From: Pyropia haitanensis
Lineage: Eukaryota > Rhodophyta > Bangiophyceae > Bangiales > Bangiaceae
NCBI GenBank assembly: GCA_008729055.1
Contig: SDUX01000121.1
Location: 40,721 to 104,720, forward strand
Direction of reading: 5' to 3'
Length of the DNA stretch: 64,000 bases
In this document: positions 43,702-54,570 of the stretch, in pieces
Numbering within the stretch: the stretch's first letter is position 1
How the letters are laid out: the number at the start of each line of letters is the position of its first letter
Program-made: the position numbers and the translations under genes
The notes under the pieces: generated by a model
What the model saw: the letters and a program-made list of their open reading frames with translations, nothing else
What the model was told of the DNA's origin: nothing
Database searches by the model: none

Positions 43702-45120
43702 CTAACGGCGGCCCCACGGACGCACGTTCCGACCCGGAGGGCCTTCTTCCTCATCGTCGTCACGAGGCCGCACACGGGCCGCCGAGGCGGACTGGCGGGC
43801 GTACACCCGTTGGGCCATCGCCTCAGCGAGGCCCACCTCGCGGCGAAGAGCCTCACGAAGAGAGGGCTGGCCCACGACGTCAAGAAGCTCTTGGAGGGCG
43901 TCCGTCGGCAAGGCCTCCTGTCGGGCGGCCCACTTGCCCACCTCGGCGCCAACGTCGGCCAACACGTGCAGGAGCCCGGCGACAAGCGGCCCAACGCGAA
44001 GGGGGTCGGGGACAACCCCCGAGGCTCCAAGGAGCGGAGTGAGGCCGTACGCCACGCGGTCAGGGATGAGGCCATCGAGGACTGCGAGAAGCTCATCGGG
44101 GACGTCACGGTGGCCAAGCGGGGAGGAGACCAAGAGGCGGGAGGCCATCGGGGGACCCGACGGCGTCGAGCGGGAAGGATGGCCGAATGCTGCGGTGGAC
44201 GAAGGCGCGGGAGGGGCTAGCAGGTGGGCCAAGTCGGTGCCCCCCACCAACTCGCGGGCCTCCACGACGTCACGGCTGTAACGCAGCGGGAACGGGGCCA
44301 AGTCCTCGTCCACGTAGGCCGTCGAAGACATCTCCTCCCGCTCGACGCGCACACGGACCCACGAAGACCGATCCCGCCGGTGGGGGTCCATCGCCTTGAG
44401 GTGGGTTTCGAAGGCCTTGCTGCCCGGAAGCTGGTCCAAGAGGGCCAACAGGGCCCCCAACTCTCCGACGGCCACCGGGTCGACGCCCCTCGCGGTGGTG
44501 CAAACCTTCTCAAGGCCCACCCGGACGATCCACTGGCGCAAGGCCCGCGGGAACAACCACAGCCGGCCTGCCATGCGGTACTCCTCCACCAAGTAGGCCC
44601 CGCTGAGGACGGCCCACTCGGAGCGGAAGACGTTCCAGGCCCACGCGTGGTTGGCCAGCAGGGCCCCCTTGAGGTACGTCAACACCGGGGGCATCTCGAC
44701 CATGGCCCCATAAGGTACCTCCACCGACGGCCACCAAGGAGTCACGCGGGGGTAGTGGGCCGTCCGGATGGGCACCGGGCAAGACGGGAACTCCACCTCG
44801 TGCCAACCCACGAAGAAGCCGGCCTTAACGCGGAAGAACCGGCAGGCCGTCAGGAGCTGGTGGGGCGGGCGGAAGCCCCCATGGCTTATGTAGGGAGGGG
44901 CCAACACGACGTACTCGGCCAACGGGGAGGGGGGCATCATCGACACCACGACGCCCTCCAGGATGCGGTTGGCCTCCTTGGTGTAGCCCACCTCCCCCTC
45001 GTGGCGCACGACGGTGATGGCCTCGCTCCTGTCGTCGGCCGCCGGTGCCATCGCGTCACGTAGGGCCAACATCTGCTTCCGAAAGGAGTTCCCCTGGCCA
45101 GCCCCATCGATGGCCGCCAT
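43702..45120 (-). CDS. Antisense ORF inside chromovirus B, function unknown
   Basis: On the strand opposite to gag-pol, the ATG at 45120 gives 472 residues ending just downstream of the pol-proximal conserved segment. The translation looks like a real protein: mixed composition, hydrophobic clusters (PSPLAEYVVLAPPYISHGGF, RFFRVKAGFFVGWHEVEF), many Trp, and an acidic/basic tail (RPRDDDEEEGPPGR). An upstream frame with ATG at 45287 (MAGVGETTGSEGPEALPYRQ) could add a 5' exon or join by one base. That segment is conserved in element C (EALPYRQVVGPLL). A TATA-like ACATAACGG lies at about 45449-45457 on this strand. No known domain is recognised. Analogous cases: antisense genes such as those seen in some plant Gypsy elements. 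Confidence 0.6.
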   Translation of the reverse strand: MAAIDGAGQGNSFRKQMLALRDAMAPAADDRSEAITVVRHEGEVGYTKEANRILEGVVVSMMPPSPLAEYVVLAPPYISHGGFRPPHQLLTACRFFRVKAGFFVGWHEVEFPSCPVPIRTAHYPRVTPWWPSVEVPYGAMVEMPPVLTYLKGALLANHAWAWNVFRSEWAVLSGAYLVEEYRMAGRLWLFPRALRQWIVRVGLEKVCTTARGVDPVAVGELGALLALLDQLPGSKAFETHLKAMDPHRRDRSSWVRVRVEREEMSSTAYVDEDLAPFPLRYSRDVVEARELVGGTDLAHLLAPPAPSSTAAFGHPSRSTPSGPPMASRLLVSSPLGHRDVPDELLAVLDGLIPDRVAYGLTPLLGASGVVPDPLRVGPLVAGLLHVLADVGAEVGKWAARQEALPTDALQELLDVVGQPSLREALRREVGLAEAMAQRVYARQSASAARVRPRDDDEEEGPPGRNVRPWGRR

Positions 45121-45445
45121 CGTCGCGTGGGCCCGCGTCGAGGTAGTCCAACCGCGGCCTGCTCCCGCTCCCAGGCGGCGTTCCACCCTGCCATGTCGTG
45201 CTTCTCGGTCGGCAGCGGGCCCACCTCCTGGCGGTACGGCAACGCCTCCGGGCCCTCCGAGCCCGTCGTCTCCCCCACGCCGGCCATGACGGACCGACAG
45301 GTGGTGGTTGGGAGGAAGGGGCGGACGAGAGGGGGGGGGGGCAGGGGCGGACGGGTCGGCCAACGAGGAAGGGGCGGCCTACAAGACGGGGACGAGCGCA
45401 GAGGCCGGCGGTGTGGCGGCCGAGACGCGGGCGGCTGCCGGACGA

Positions 45446-45458
45446 GGCCGTTATGTCC
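45446..45458 (-). promoter_or_regulatory. TATA-like element of the antisense gene in B
   Basis: Read on the minus strand, ACATAACGGCCTCG lines up with TATATAACGGCCTCG at 49181 in element C. In both cases it lies about 160-180 bases ahead of the conserved EALPYRQ segment. Confidence 0.4.
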
Positions 45459-45664
45459 CCCCGACGGCCGACACCCCCCCCCCCTCCGTGGGCCCACGCC
45501 GGGCACCCCTCCCCTCCCCCCCCGATCCGGCCCACACGGCGGCCACCCCCCCCGACACCCTCTCTGGCCAACCTTGCTGGCGGCCCCCCCTCTCCGGGAG
45601 GCCTCTCACGCGTGCCACCCTTGAGTGCGGCCGGCGGGGACGCTCGGCCTCGGTGAAGGGGCCA

Positions 45665-46285
45665 TGTAGCGTTTGGGGCCTCTGGTGGCGGCCTGACGAG
45701 GCCTACGTTGCGGCGGTCCCGCGTTACCTGGCGGCCCGCGGTGGCATGGTGGCGGACTCGATCCGGGTGGCGGTTGTGGCGGCCCTTCCCCTGGTTGGAC
45801 TTGGTGGCCTGCTACTTACGGTTTCTCTTGCATTTGTTCTGATCGATTTTCACTGCGTGATTTCGTGCTTTTCGCCCTTTTTTCCCATTGGGTTTTTGGG
45901 CGGATTGCATCTGTGTGAGGGTTTTTCGCTTGCATCTGAGTGGAGGGATTTTAGCGTGGAGCGGGGTGCCCCGGCGGGGCAGGTGCACGCTGGCACTTGG
46001 CCCGCTGGAGGCGCCCCTGAGAGGGGGCGCCCTGGTGGCCCCTCGGGGGGTGGTGTGGAGAGCTCTTAGGGGCTTGGCCCGCGGGCCACGCGAGATCCTT
46101 CTTGTAAAACAACGTTGCTTTGGGTTCTCCTTCCCCTTGGGCTTTAGCCTTTTCCCTTACCTCTGGCTGTTGAGGTGGGCAAGTGTGTGTGGGACTCCCT
46201 GGCCCGTTCCTTCTGGTAGCCCTCTGTTCTCTGGCGGTGGCGACGCGGGGCGGACAAGGGCCGCAGAACGGCCAATAACGCTACA
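45665..46285 (+). repeat. 3' LTR of element B
   Basis: Same termini as the 5' LTR, preceded by the purine-rich GGTGAAGGGGCCA. Variants CTCTGTTCTCTGG and GCAGAACGG match the LTR at 61417 and not the one at 36672. Confidence 0.93.
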
Positions 46286-46290
46286 CGCGG

Positions 46291-46812
46291 CACCGCGGCG
46301 GCGCGCGACACCGCGGCGGCACGTGGCACCCCGGCGGCGCATCCACGTCATCCTCTGTGGCGGCGACGGCCGCATCGGCGGCGCCAGCCGCATCCAAGCC
46401 CCCCTCTCGCGCAAGGGTAAGGGCCCGGCCACGTCAGGACCGGCGGTCCCAGCCAACCGGCGCCTGCTGCTGCCCGCGCAGGATCCGGCCGGCGCTACAT
46501 CGCGCCGCCGCCCCACGAATCGGCCACATCCGACCGACGACCGCGCGCGCAGCAGAGCAGCGAGAGCAGCGCCGGATCGCCAAGACCATCCCCAAGGGCA
46601 AATACGTTTGCAAGCCGTGCGGTGTGCGTTGCAACAGCCTGACAGTGCTGCGCGACCATCGCTGGTCGCGGCGCCACCGCAATACGGTCAACCGTCCAGC
46701 GACCCGCCCTCGTTGCGACGTGTGCGATCGCGAATTTGAGACGGTCGAGCACTTCGAACGCCACCAGCGTGGCAAGGATCACCACCGCACGCTGGCGCGC
46801 CGCACCGACTGA
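46291..46812 (+). pseudogene. Two-finger C2H2 (zf-met/jaz-like) protein, 3' part
   Basis: The frame begins in 18-bp repeats (RHRGG, WHPGGA) directly after the LTR. It runs through an Ala/Arg-rich stretch and ends with two zinc fingers: YVCKPCGVRCNSLTVLRDHR...H and PRCDVCDREFETVEHFERHQ...H. The spacing C-x2-C-x12-H-x5-H is that of the U1/jaz/zf-met type, which often binds double-stranded RNA. No ATG is present in this part. The matching 5' part lies at 61309-61416, on the far side of element D, so the gene is split by the chromovirus insertion. Whether it belongs to the long LTR of element D or to a host locus is open. Confidence 0.5.
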
Positions 46813-47176
46813 CACCTCGCAACACCCCCCAGGATCTGTGCAAGAGACGCGATTTTCCCCCTTTGATCCCCCCGCGTGGAAATCCGGCACGACCCGACTC
46901 GGGCCCGTGCGCGGCGGCCGGCGGGAAAATCCGATTGCGTGATTTGAGTCTTCGAATTCTGCTTCATCGCATCGCTTGTGACCCATCAAATAGTGTTGTC
47001 CATCTTTGGAAACGTGGTAGCCACGACGGCCACGCTTGTCCAGAGCTAGTGCAGCACTATTTTGCTTGGTCAAATTAACTTGCACATCTTGTAAGACTTG
47101 CCCCGTGCTCTGCCGGAGTAAGTCAAACCGGATCTGTTGGGTTAATTTGATTGTTGCGGACCTCACCCAGGACGCA

Positions 47177-48055
47177 ATGGACCCCCCGAATCCTGCGACT
47201 GTAAGCCCGATTAATCCGGGAACGGCCTCAACCGCACCCTCCGCGGAGTCATGGAATCAACTTACAGCGTTCGTCTCGCAGATGAGCGCCGAGCTCGAGG
47301 CTCATAAGGTTGAATTGGCGGACGCCAAGAAACAGCTGTCCGACGCCAAGGCTAAGGCCTCGAGTGGAGGCGCGACGACTGCGAGGCCAAATAAGCCCGC
47401 GCTGTTCTCTGGCAAGCCCGGGACAATTGAAGCATGGTGCTCGCACATGGACTCATATGTGCGACTGACTGACCCTGACGAAGCGTGTCGGATCGCCTGC
47501 ACCTACCTGGACGGTGAAGCGTTCACCTGGTGGCATACCTACAGTCGGACGACGGCGGTCCCCGACTGGGCTACCTTTCGGGCTGCGCTCATCCGTCGCT
47601 TCAGCCCTCTGAACAAGACGCAGGCGGCGCGGGACAAGCTGCACTCATGGCGCCAAATCAAGGACGTCGGGACGTTCAACAGGACTTTCCTGAGCGTCCT
47701 CTTGGACATCCCGGACATCACCGAAGCGGAAAAGATCGACCGCTATAGCCGAGGCCTGAAGCGCGACATCTGGCAGGCACTGTGCCTCAAGACGTACACC
47801 GATCTTGAATCACTGATGACGGACGCCCTGCGCGTGGAAGCGGCCAAGGCTGGAGTGTCCCGTATCACCAGCAATGTTAACAGCACTTCTGGCAAGCCAC
47901 CGACGATGGGCGTTGTCCCGATGGACATTTCCAGCATCAAGATCGAAAAGCTGACGCCAGACGAACGCCAGCGCTGCATGCGCGAGGGTCTCTGCCTTCG
48001 CTGTCGCGAGAAAGGACACATGGCTAAGGACTGCCCAAAAGGCCAGCGGAACTGA
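47177..48055 (+). CDS. gag: Element D Gag
   Basis: The ATG at 47177 (MDPPNPATVSPINPG) gives 292 residues. A coiled segment (AELEAHKVELADAKKQLSDA) precedes the retrotransposon gag domain (ALFSGKPGTIEAWCSHMDSY, EAFTWWHTYSRT, FRAALIRRFSPLN, YSRGLKRDIW). It ends with a zinc knuckle CLRCREKGHMAKDC. The frame is intact. A 10-bp inverted pair (TCAAATTAAC at about 47069, GTTAATTTGA at 47140) lies in the leader and may take part in priming or packaging. Confidence 0.9.
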   Translation: MDPPNPATVSPINPGTASTAPSAESWNQLTAFVSQMSAELEAHKVELADAKKQLSDAKAKASSGGATTARPNKPALFSGKPGTIEAWCSHMDSYVRLTDPDEACRIACTYLDGEAFTWWHTYSRTTAVPDWATFRAALIRRFSPLNKTQAARDKLHSWRQIKDVGTFNRTFLSVLLDIPDITEAEKIDRYSRGLKRDIWQALCLKTYTDLESLMTDALRVEAAKAGVSRITSNVNSTSGKPPTMGVVPMDISSIKIEKLTPDERQRCMREGLCLRCREKGHMAKDCPKGQRN

Positions 48056-48078
48056 AGCAGCAACAATCCTCAACATCT

Positions 48079-48390
48079 GTGAAAGACGCTCCTTCGGTTC
48101 CTGAAAATATGTCGTCACCATTTGAAGGCCCGCGACTCGGGCTTCTGCTTTCTACTGCTTCTGTCAATGGAAAAGCTGTTAAGGTGCTGTTCGACGACGG
48201 ATCTCCCATCAACGTCGTCTCAAGGCGCCTCGTTACCTCCTTGCATGTGAAAACGAAAGGAACGGACTTCGCGGCAAGCATGCCCGATGGCCGCTCCCAT
48301 GTCCTCGCTGAAACCGTTGACCCTCTTGAGATTCACATCGGACCGTACCAAGAGCGACTTCGGTTTGCTGTTTGTGAATTGAGCGCGTAC
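48079..48390 (+). pseudogene. Element D protease segment, cut by element C
   Basis: The reading frame continues 23 bases after gag. VLFDDGSPINVVS aligns with the aspartic protease motif (D-S/T-G-A), but with Asp in the second place. It ends in CELSAY exactly at the CGTAC target site. The continuation DLIL at 57028 corresponds to the YDVILG motif at the end of Ty3-type proteases. Confidence 0.75.
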
Positions 48391-49010
48391 TGTAGCGTTA
48401 TTAGCCGTTCTTCGGCCCTTGTCCGCCCCGCGTCGCCACCGCCAGAGGACTGAGGGCTACCAGAAGGAACGGGCCAGGGAGTCCCACGCACACTTGCCCA
48501 CCTCAACAGCCAGAGGTAAGGGAAAAGGCTAAAGCCCAAGGGGAAGGAGAACCCAAAGCAACGTTGTTTTACAAGATGGATCTCACGTGGCCCGCGGGCC
48601 AAGCCCCTAAGAGCTCTCCACACCACCCCCGAGGGGCCGCCAGGGCGCCCCCTCTCAGGGGCGCCTCCAGCGGGCCAAGTGCCAGCGTGCACCTGCCCCG
48701 CCGGGGCACTCCGCTCCACGCTAAAATCCCTCCACTCAGATGCAAGCGAAAAACCCTCACACAGATACAATCCGCCCAAAAACCCAATGGGAAAAAAGGG
48801 CGAAAAGCACGAAATCACGCAGTGAAAATCGATCAGAACAAATGCAAGAGAAACCGTAAGTAGCAGGCCACCAAGTCCAACCAGGGGAAGGGCCGCCACA
48901 ACCGCCACCCGGATCGAGTCCGCCACCATGCCACCGCGGGCCGCCAGGTAACGCGGGACCGCCGCAACGTAGGCCTCGTCAGGCCGCCACCAGAGGCCCC
49001 AAACGCTACA
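48391..49010 (-). repeat. 3' LTR of element C
   Basis: 620 bp, ends TGTAGCGTT/AACGCTACA. Read on the element strand it carries CAGTCCTCTGG and GAAGAACGG, like the 5' LTR of B. Confidence 0.93.
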
Positions 49011-49180
49011 TGGCCCCTTCACCGAGGCCGAGCGTCCCCGCCGGCCGCACTCAAGGGTGGCACGCGTGAGAGGTCTCCCGGGAGGGAGCATGCATACGGG
49101 CCGGATCGGGTACGTGTGCAGCGTGGGCCAGCGGAGAGGGGGAGAGAGGGGAGGGCGGGGGAGGGTTGGCCACCGAGGGG

Positions 49181-49187
49181 TATATAA
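49181..49187 (+). promoter_or_regulatory. TATA box of the antisense gene in element C
   Basis: TATATAA, followed by CGGCCTCGTTCG, lies on the strand opposite to C's gag-pol, about 180 bases before the conserved LPYRQ segment. Element B has ACATAACGGCCTCG at the equivalent place. Confidence 0.55.
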
Positions 49188-49362
49188 CGGCCTCGTTCGC
49201 GCGCTGGCCTCGTCAGGCCGCCTGCTCGTCCCGTCTCGGCCGCCACACGTCCTGCCTCCGCCCGCCCCTCTCCGTCGCGTTGGCCGTCCCGTTCCGCGCT
49301 GGCCAGCGCGTCCGCTTCCTCTCGTCCGCCCCGCTTTGCCCCATCTTGTCGGCGTGTCCGCC

Positions 49363-49960
49363 TTGGCCGACCGGGTCGAGTCGTTGGCACCGGCGGGCCT
49401 CGAGGCGCTGCCGTACCGGCAAGTGGTGGGCCCGCTCCTGAACACTCACGACGGAGTCCACCTCCACGGTCTCCTCCGCGCCGACCGGCAGCCAAGGTAA
49501 GTGTCGCCGACGGTGGGGGAGGGAAAGAGGGACAAGAGGGGAGAAAGGGCACCGACGGCCGCCACCACCGCGGCCACCAGGCACACTAACCGCCGACCTT
49601 GGCCTTCTTGTCTCGCCTCCGCGGCCGTTGTTGTCTCCCCGCGTCTGGTCCTTGCGGCCGTCTTGTTCCATCAACCCGTACGGCCCACTTCCCCGCGAGG
49701 GCCCTCGACCAGGTGTCCACCCTCATGTCGGGGGCCAAGACGGGTGCCAAGGTCGACAAGGTCAAGGCCCACGAGAAGATCAAGAAGATGGTCAGGAGGG
49801 CCGAAGGGAGGGGAGGAGCGGGAGGAGGACGGGGGGGGGGGGGCCGCCGGCGTCGCCTGCGTCGCCGCGGGCCAAGTGGGACCGTGCCGGCCGTCCTCGT
49901 GCCCCGGAGCTTGGGGTCGTCGCGTTCGGCCCGACGGTGGCCGACGTCATGAGCACGTAG
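49363..49960 (+). CDS. Antisense gene of element C, probably spliced, function unknown
   Basis: The first exon frame (ADRVESLAPAGLEALPYRQ, then VVGPLLNTHD) is homologous to the start of the antisense ORF of B (EALPYRQEVGPL) though no ATG is in frame; 49363 is a TTG. A donor GTAAGT at 49497 is followed by a CACTAAC branch-like motif (49583), a pyrimidine-rich stretch and possible acceptors near 49699. Splicing there (phase 2) enters ALDQVSTLMSGAKTGAKVDK, a Lys-rich segment (AHEKIKKMVRRAEG). After one added base in the G run near 49833-49842 it reaches WDRAGRPRAPELGVVAFGP and the stop at 49958-49960. Exon structure and product are inference. Confidence 0.35.
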
Positions 49961-50354
49961 GGCACCGTCACGTTGGCCAACATCGGCAGGAAGAGTGGAC
50001 GTCGTGGGCGAGGGGAGGGAGGAGGCCGCCATGGAAAGGGACGACTGTAAGCAATCGATCCCGCCAGGTGCGTTGCAGCCCCAAATAAAGTTGCCCCTTG
50101 ATTTGACAGTGTTGCAACGGCCCGAATCCGGTCGGACCGCATCGGAAGAAGGCGGGACTTGGTCGAAATGGAAGCCGGGGAGCAAGATGGGCGTGACGAC
50201 GGCCACGTGGCAAAAGTAGCCCCCCTTTTCGAACAGTCTTGGCTTCGACCATGGCACGTCGCCTCTCCGACATAACCCCAGTGGCCCCATAGTACCCTTG
50301 ACTCAGCGGTGCAGCCGGGCGGTCCGGCAGGAAGGTCGCCATGTCGCGGCCGCC

Positions 50355-53300
50355 TCAGGCCCACGAAAAGCCCGGGTCTATCGTGAGGGCCTCCACCAAA
50401 CTCATGGGGTCGCTCGGGTCTGCGGCCACGTCCAACTCTTCGCCCGGATGGCAGAGCTCATAGAGGGGGCCCCAAAGGGCCCTTATCTCGCCGGCCGTAG
50501 GGGGAACCGCGACGCCCATCCGCCGGCAGTATTCGGCCACCTTGCGCTCGTCGAGCCTGTCGTGGGGCTCCCAGGTATCCTCGTCGGCCGCGTAACCCCA
50601 CCAGCGCACGAGTAGCCAAAGCTTGCCCTCCTCGTCGTGCGTGTAGTCCACGAAGCGCTCCCAAACAAATTGTTGGCCCGTCTCGGTGTGGTCCCACGGC
50701 ACCGCTAGGCCTTGTGGTCCGCGCAGGATGGTCGAGGAGTCCACTTGGTCCTTCGGGGTGGGGGCGCGCGCCACGTTGTCCCCACTGACCCGCTCAGGAT
50801 GGCCACCCATCATAACCGTAAACGTGTGGGCGTCTCGGCCGACAATCTGGAAAGGCCCCAAGACAGTCTCGTCCAACTTCTTGGGGTGTTGGATGTTGGC
50901 GTCGACGAAGGCCCAGTCACCCACACGTAGGGTCTTGTTGACGGGCCTCACCCTTTTGTCGTAGGCCCGCTTGTACCTCCGCTGCGTTGCAGCCAAGGCC
51001 TTCCGCACCTGGTGGGTCAGGTTCCTCAGGCGGGCCCGATAATACTCCCGAGCGGCCCGCGGTGACTGGGGGACCTCCTTGGGGTACGGGCTGGCCGGCA
51101 AACGCTCGAGGGAGAGGTTGCGGACCCTCTCGGGGGCCGCGAATTCCAAGGGGGCGACGCCGGTGCTCTGCTGCGGCCGGGAGTTGTAGGCCAAAGAGAG
51201 AACAGAGACCAACTCGTCCCACGATTCCTGGTGCTCCGACACGTAGGCCTTCAGCTGCGCCACGATGGTCCGATTGTAGCGTTCCACTTGGCCTTGCGTC
51301 TGCGGATGGTAGGCCGTGGAGGTCAGGTGACGGATGCCCAACATACCGCAGAAGCCCCGGAAGAAGGTGGAGGCCAACTGGGGGCCATTATCCGTCAACA
51401 GCGTGTCGGGGGGCCCATAGGAGGCCACCCACGTGTCGCAAAACGCCGAGGCCACTGTCTCCGCGTTTTCCCGGGGGATGGGGGCCACCCGCGTAAGCTT
51501 GGAGAAGCGGTCCACGATGACCAACAGGAAACGGTTGCCGCTGGCCGTTGTGGGCAGTGGGCCCAACAAATCCAGGCACACGTCCGCAAGGGGCTCCGAC
51601 GCGGGGAAGAGGCGTAGCGTGGCTGTCCGTCGACGGCCCCTAACCTTGCTCTTCGCGCACACATCGCAGTTGGCCACGTAGTCGTACACGTCGGCCGCCA
51701 TGGCCTCCCAGTAGTAGGTCCGCCGCATGGAGGCGTACATCTTGTTGACCCCGGGGTGGCCGGCGTGGGCCGGCATGTGCTCCAGAGTGAGAACTTCTTG
51801 GCGTAGGCCCTCCGGCACATAAACTTGGACCGACTTGTCCAAAGGGCTCAGCCGGACGAGTAGGCCATCGGGGGTCTCCCCGAACCTTGAGTGGGCGTTC
51901 TTGTCCATCTCTGCCCTCACAGACTGGCAGCGGATGTCCGTCGATTGGGCCTTCACAAGCCTCTCGAGCGTCAGCGGGGGGTAGCCCTTGATAGTCTTGG
52001 GGTCGGGGGCCACCCACCCGCGAGCAAAGTTGGCCAGTGTGAGGCACGGGATCTCCTCCGGGATGGGGCTCAAGTCGGCCCCCGAGGTAGTCAGCCTCGA
52101 CATCGTGTCCGCCGCATGGTGGGCCGCCCCGCTCCGGGTCTCCACCAGGTAGTCAAACTCGGCCAACCGTAACCTCCATTGGGCTAACCGGCCGTGAGCC
52201 CCGTCCATGTGGAGCATCCACTTGAGAGCCGTGTGGTCTGTCCGCACAATAAACCGAGTTCCCAACAGGTAGGGCCGAAGAAGGAAGAGGGCCCACACGA
52301 CGGCGAGGCACTCCCGCTCCGTCGTGCTGTAGTTCCTCTCGGCCGACGACAGGGGCCTACTCCAGTACCCGACGGGCTTGTGGCCGCCTCCGGGCTGCTC
52401 TTGGAGTAGGACGCAGCCCACTTGGGCCGCACTGGCGTCGGTGTCCACGGTGTATTGGCCCGTCCGTCGCGGCAAGGCCAAAATGGGCGTGTGGGTCAGC
52501 CGCCACTTGAGATCTTCGAAGGCCTTGACCTGCTCCTCATTGAACTTGGGCAGCGGGTCGGCCACCTTAGAACTTGTGAGGGCCGTCAACGGCCTGGCGA
52601 CGGCGGCGTAGTCCTTCACAAACCTCCGATAGACATTACACATGCCAAGGAAACTTCGCAGGCTCTTCTTGGTCGTTGGGGGCTCGGCTTTCCGTAGCCC
52701 CACGAGGTTCTTCTCGTTCACCCTGACGTGGCCCTTGCCGACGATGTGGCCCAGATACTCGACCTCCTCCTGGAAGAGGAAACACTTGCTGGCCTTGAGG
52801 GATATGCCGGCCTTCGCAATCAACGAGAAGACCTCCTCCAGGTGGCCCACGTGCTCTTGGGCCGATCTTGAGAAGACGATCACGTCGTCCAGGTAGACAA
52901 GCACGGACTTCCACTTGAGGCCCGCGAGGAGCATGTCGATGGCCCGCTGGAAGGTCGCGGGTGCATTGGTGAGGCCGAAGGGAAGGCGAACATATCTGTA
53001 GGTCCCCTCGTGGCACGTAAACGTAGTCTTGTCCTGGTCCTCGACGGCCACCGGGATCTGCCAATAGCCCATGTTACAGTCCAACACGGAGAACACGGTG
53101 GCCTCGCCCAAGAAGTCAATACAATCGTCCATCCTGGGCAGAGGGTACGTGTCTTTGACCGTCATGTCGTTGAGCCTTCTGTAGTCCACGCAGAACCTCG
53201 GAGATCCGTCGGGCTTGGGGACGATGACCACCGGGAAGGACCACTCGGCCTGCGAAGGCTCGATGACGCCCAGCTTAAGTTGCTTGGCCACTTGGTCCGC

Positions 53301-54358
53301 GATGAGCCCTCGGTGGTAGAGGCCCGTCCGGTAAGGTTGTGAACGCACGGGTCGAGACCCCGGGGCCAACGTGATCCGGTGCGGCGTGATGTCCATGCGG
53401 CCCAGAGTCCCGTCCCATAATCCTTGGTAGCGGCCGACCAAATCTCGGACGACCTCATGCAACTCGGGGGGATCAACTCGTAGGCCACCCGTGGCAACTT
53501 GGGGCCGTCTTGACGTTGGGCCGCGGATTCGTCCGGCGGGGGAGGAGCGTCGGGGGCCTGTTCTGGGTTGAGAATGGGCCCATGCGATCCACCACCGTCA
53601 GCCTCCGGCCCTTGCGTCACCTCTGCTACCGTGTCGGCCCCTTCACCGAGGGGTGAGCACGTCCCATCGTCGGCCTCAAAAACGGGCCCGTGGTAGGGCT
53701 CAACAAGGCCCACGACAAAGCCCTTGGGGAGGTTGACAGGCCTCGCGGTGATGTTGGTCAAGTAGAACCGGAAGTCTCGTCGGGCCTTGACGTCGGCCAA
53801 CGCGTTGTGTAATAAAATCCCCTTCTCGGCCATCTTGGCTGGCCGTTCCCGTAGTAGGCACCGCCCCGTCGTCCCGCAATGGCCAAAGACAGCCTGGACA
53901 GAGTAGGGCTCCACGGTGACCGACCGGGAAAGACTTAGGGCGGCCGGGTCAAGTCGTAGGGAAGGGGCCCTCTGCTGCGGGGCCGCTTGTTCCTTGCCCG
54001 TCCACGCCCTGACGGCCGAAGTGAGGGAACCGTCGTACCACAGCACGGCATCCGTCCCCGGGTAAATGGCCTTCACGTACTCCTTTTGGAAATCCATCCC
54101 GAGGATAACAGGGACGGAGAGGGCCTTGACAACCAAGAAAGAGAACACCATGGCCTTTCCCTCCACGAGGACGGTCGTCTCGAGCACCGCGCAGGCCCGT
54201 AGTAGTTGTCCCGAGGCGTCGCACACTCGGGTTGACTTCGGGGGCCGGTAAGCGTAGCGCCGCCAGCCCTCAGGAAGGAAGTCCTCACGGATAACGCTTG
54301 GGCCCGCGCCGGTGTCCAAGACTGCCCGGGTTGGTTGGGCCTTGTGCCGATGAGTCAA
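50355..54358 (-). CDS. pol: Element C Pol, one frame break before RT
   Basis: Same layout as in B: protease LDTGAGPSVI, RT with YLDDV, RNase H (YTVDTDASAAQVG, the ordinary residue where B has Asp), integrase and chromodomain. Here the integrase frame is intact across GPPDTLLTDNGPQ because the run at 51408-51413 has six bases. Instead the frame breaks at 53466-53471, where six bases stand for the seven C at 40236-40242 in B. The two copies thus complement each other's single-base defects. Confidence 0.92.
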
Positions 54359-54570
54359 CTGGATGGCCGTCTCAATCTCAAAGTTTCTCTTACGAAGAAC
54401 AAGGAGGGTCCCCTTAAACGCATAGGGGGCCCAACGATGGTACTCCTCCGGCCCATAAGCAGGGGCCCGACGGCGGAGTACCGGAGGGCAACGGGAAGTC
54501 GTAGATGCAAACGTAGTAGGCGTGCAGGTTCTATCCCAGGGGCGGGGAGTAGGCGAAAACCCACTCCCCG

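Larger units (their letters stand above)
36672..46285 (+). mobile_element. Element B: chromovirus (Ty3/Gypsy) with antisense ORF
   Basis: Two direct LTRs (622 and 621 bp, TGTAGCGTT...AACGCTACA) bound gag, pol with C-terminal chromodomain, and a 2.3-kb 3' segment. The flanks differ: GGTGA to the left, CGCGG to the right. The two LTRs differ at several sites, and B's 3' LTR matches that of element E better. Confidence 0.92.

Noticed and set aside
47089..47104. TGTAAGACTTGCCCC as a possible 5' LTR start of element D, similar to TGTAAGGATATGCCCC at 60212
   Set aside because: It would leave an LTR of under 100 bp before gag, and the following bases do not match the 3' LTR.
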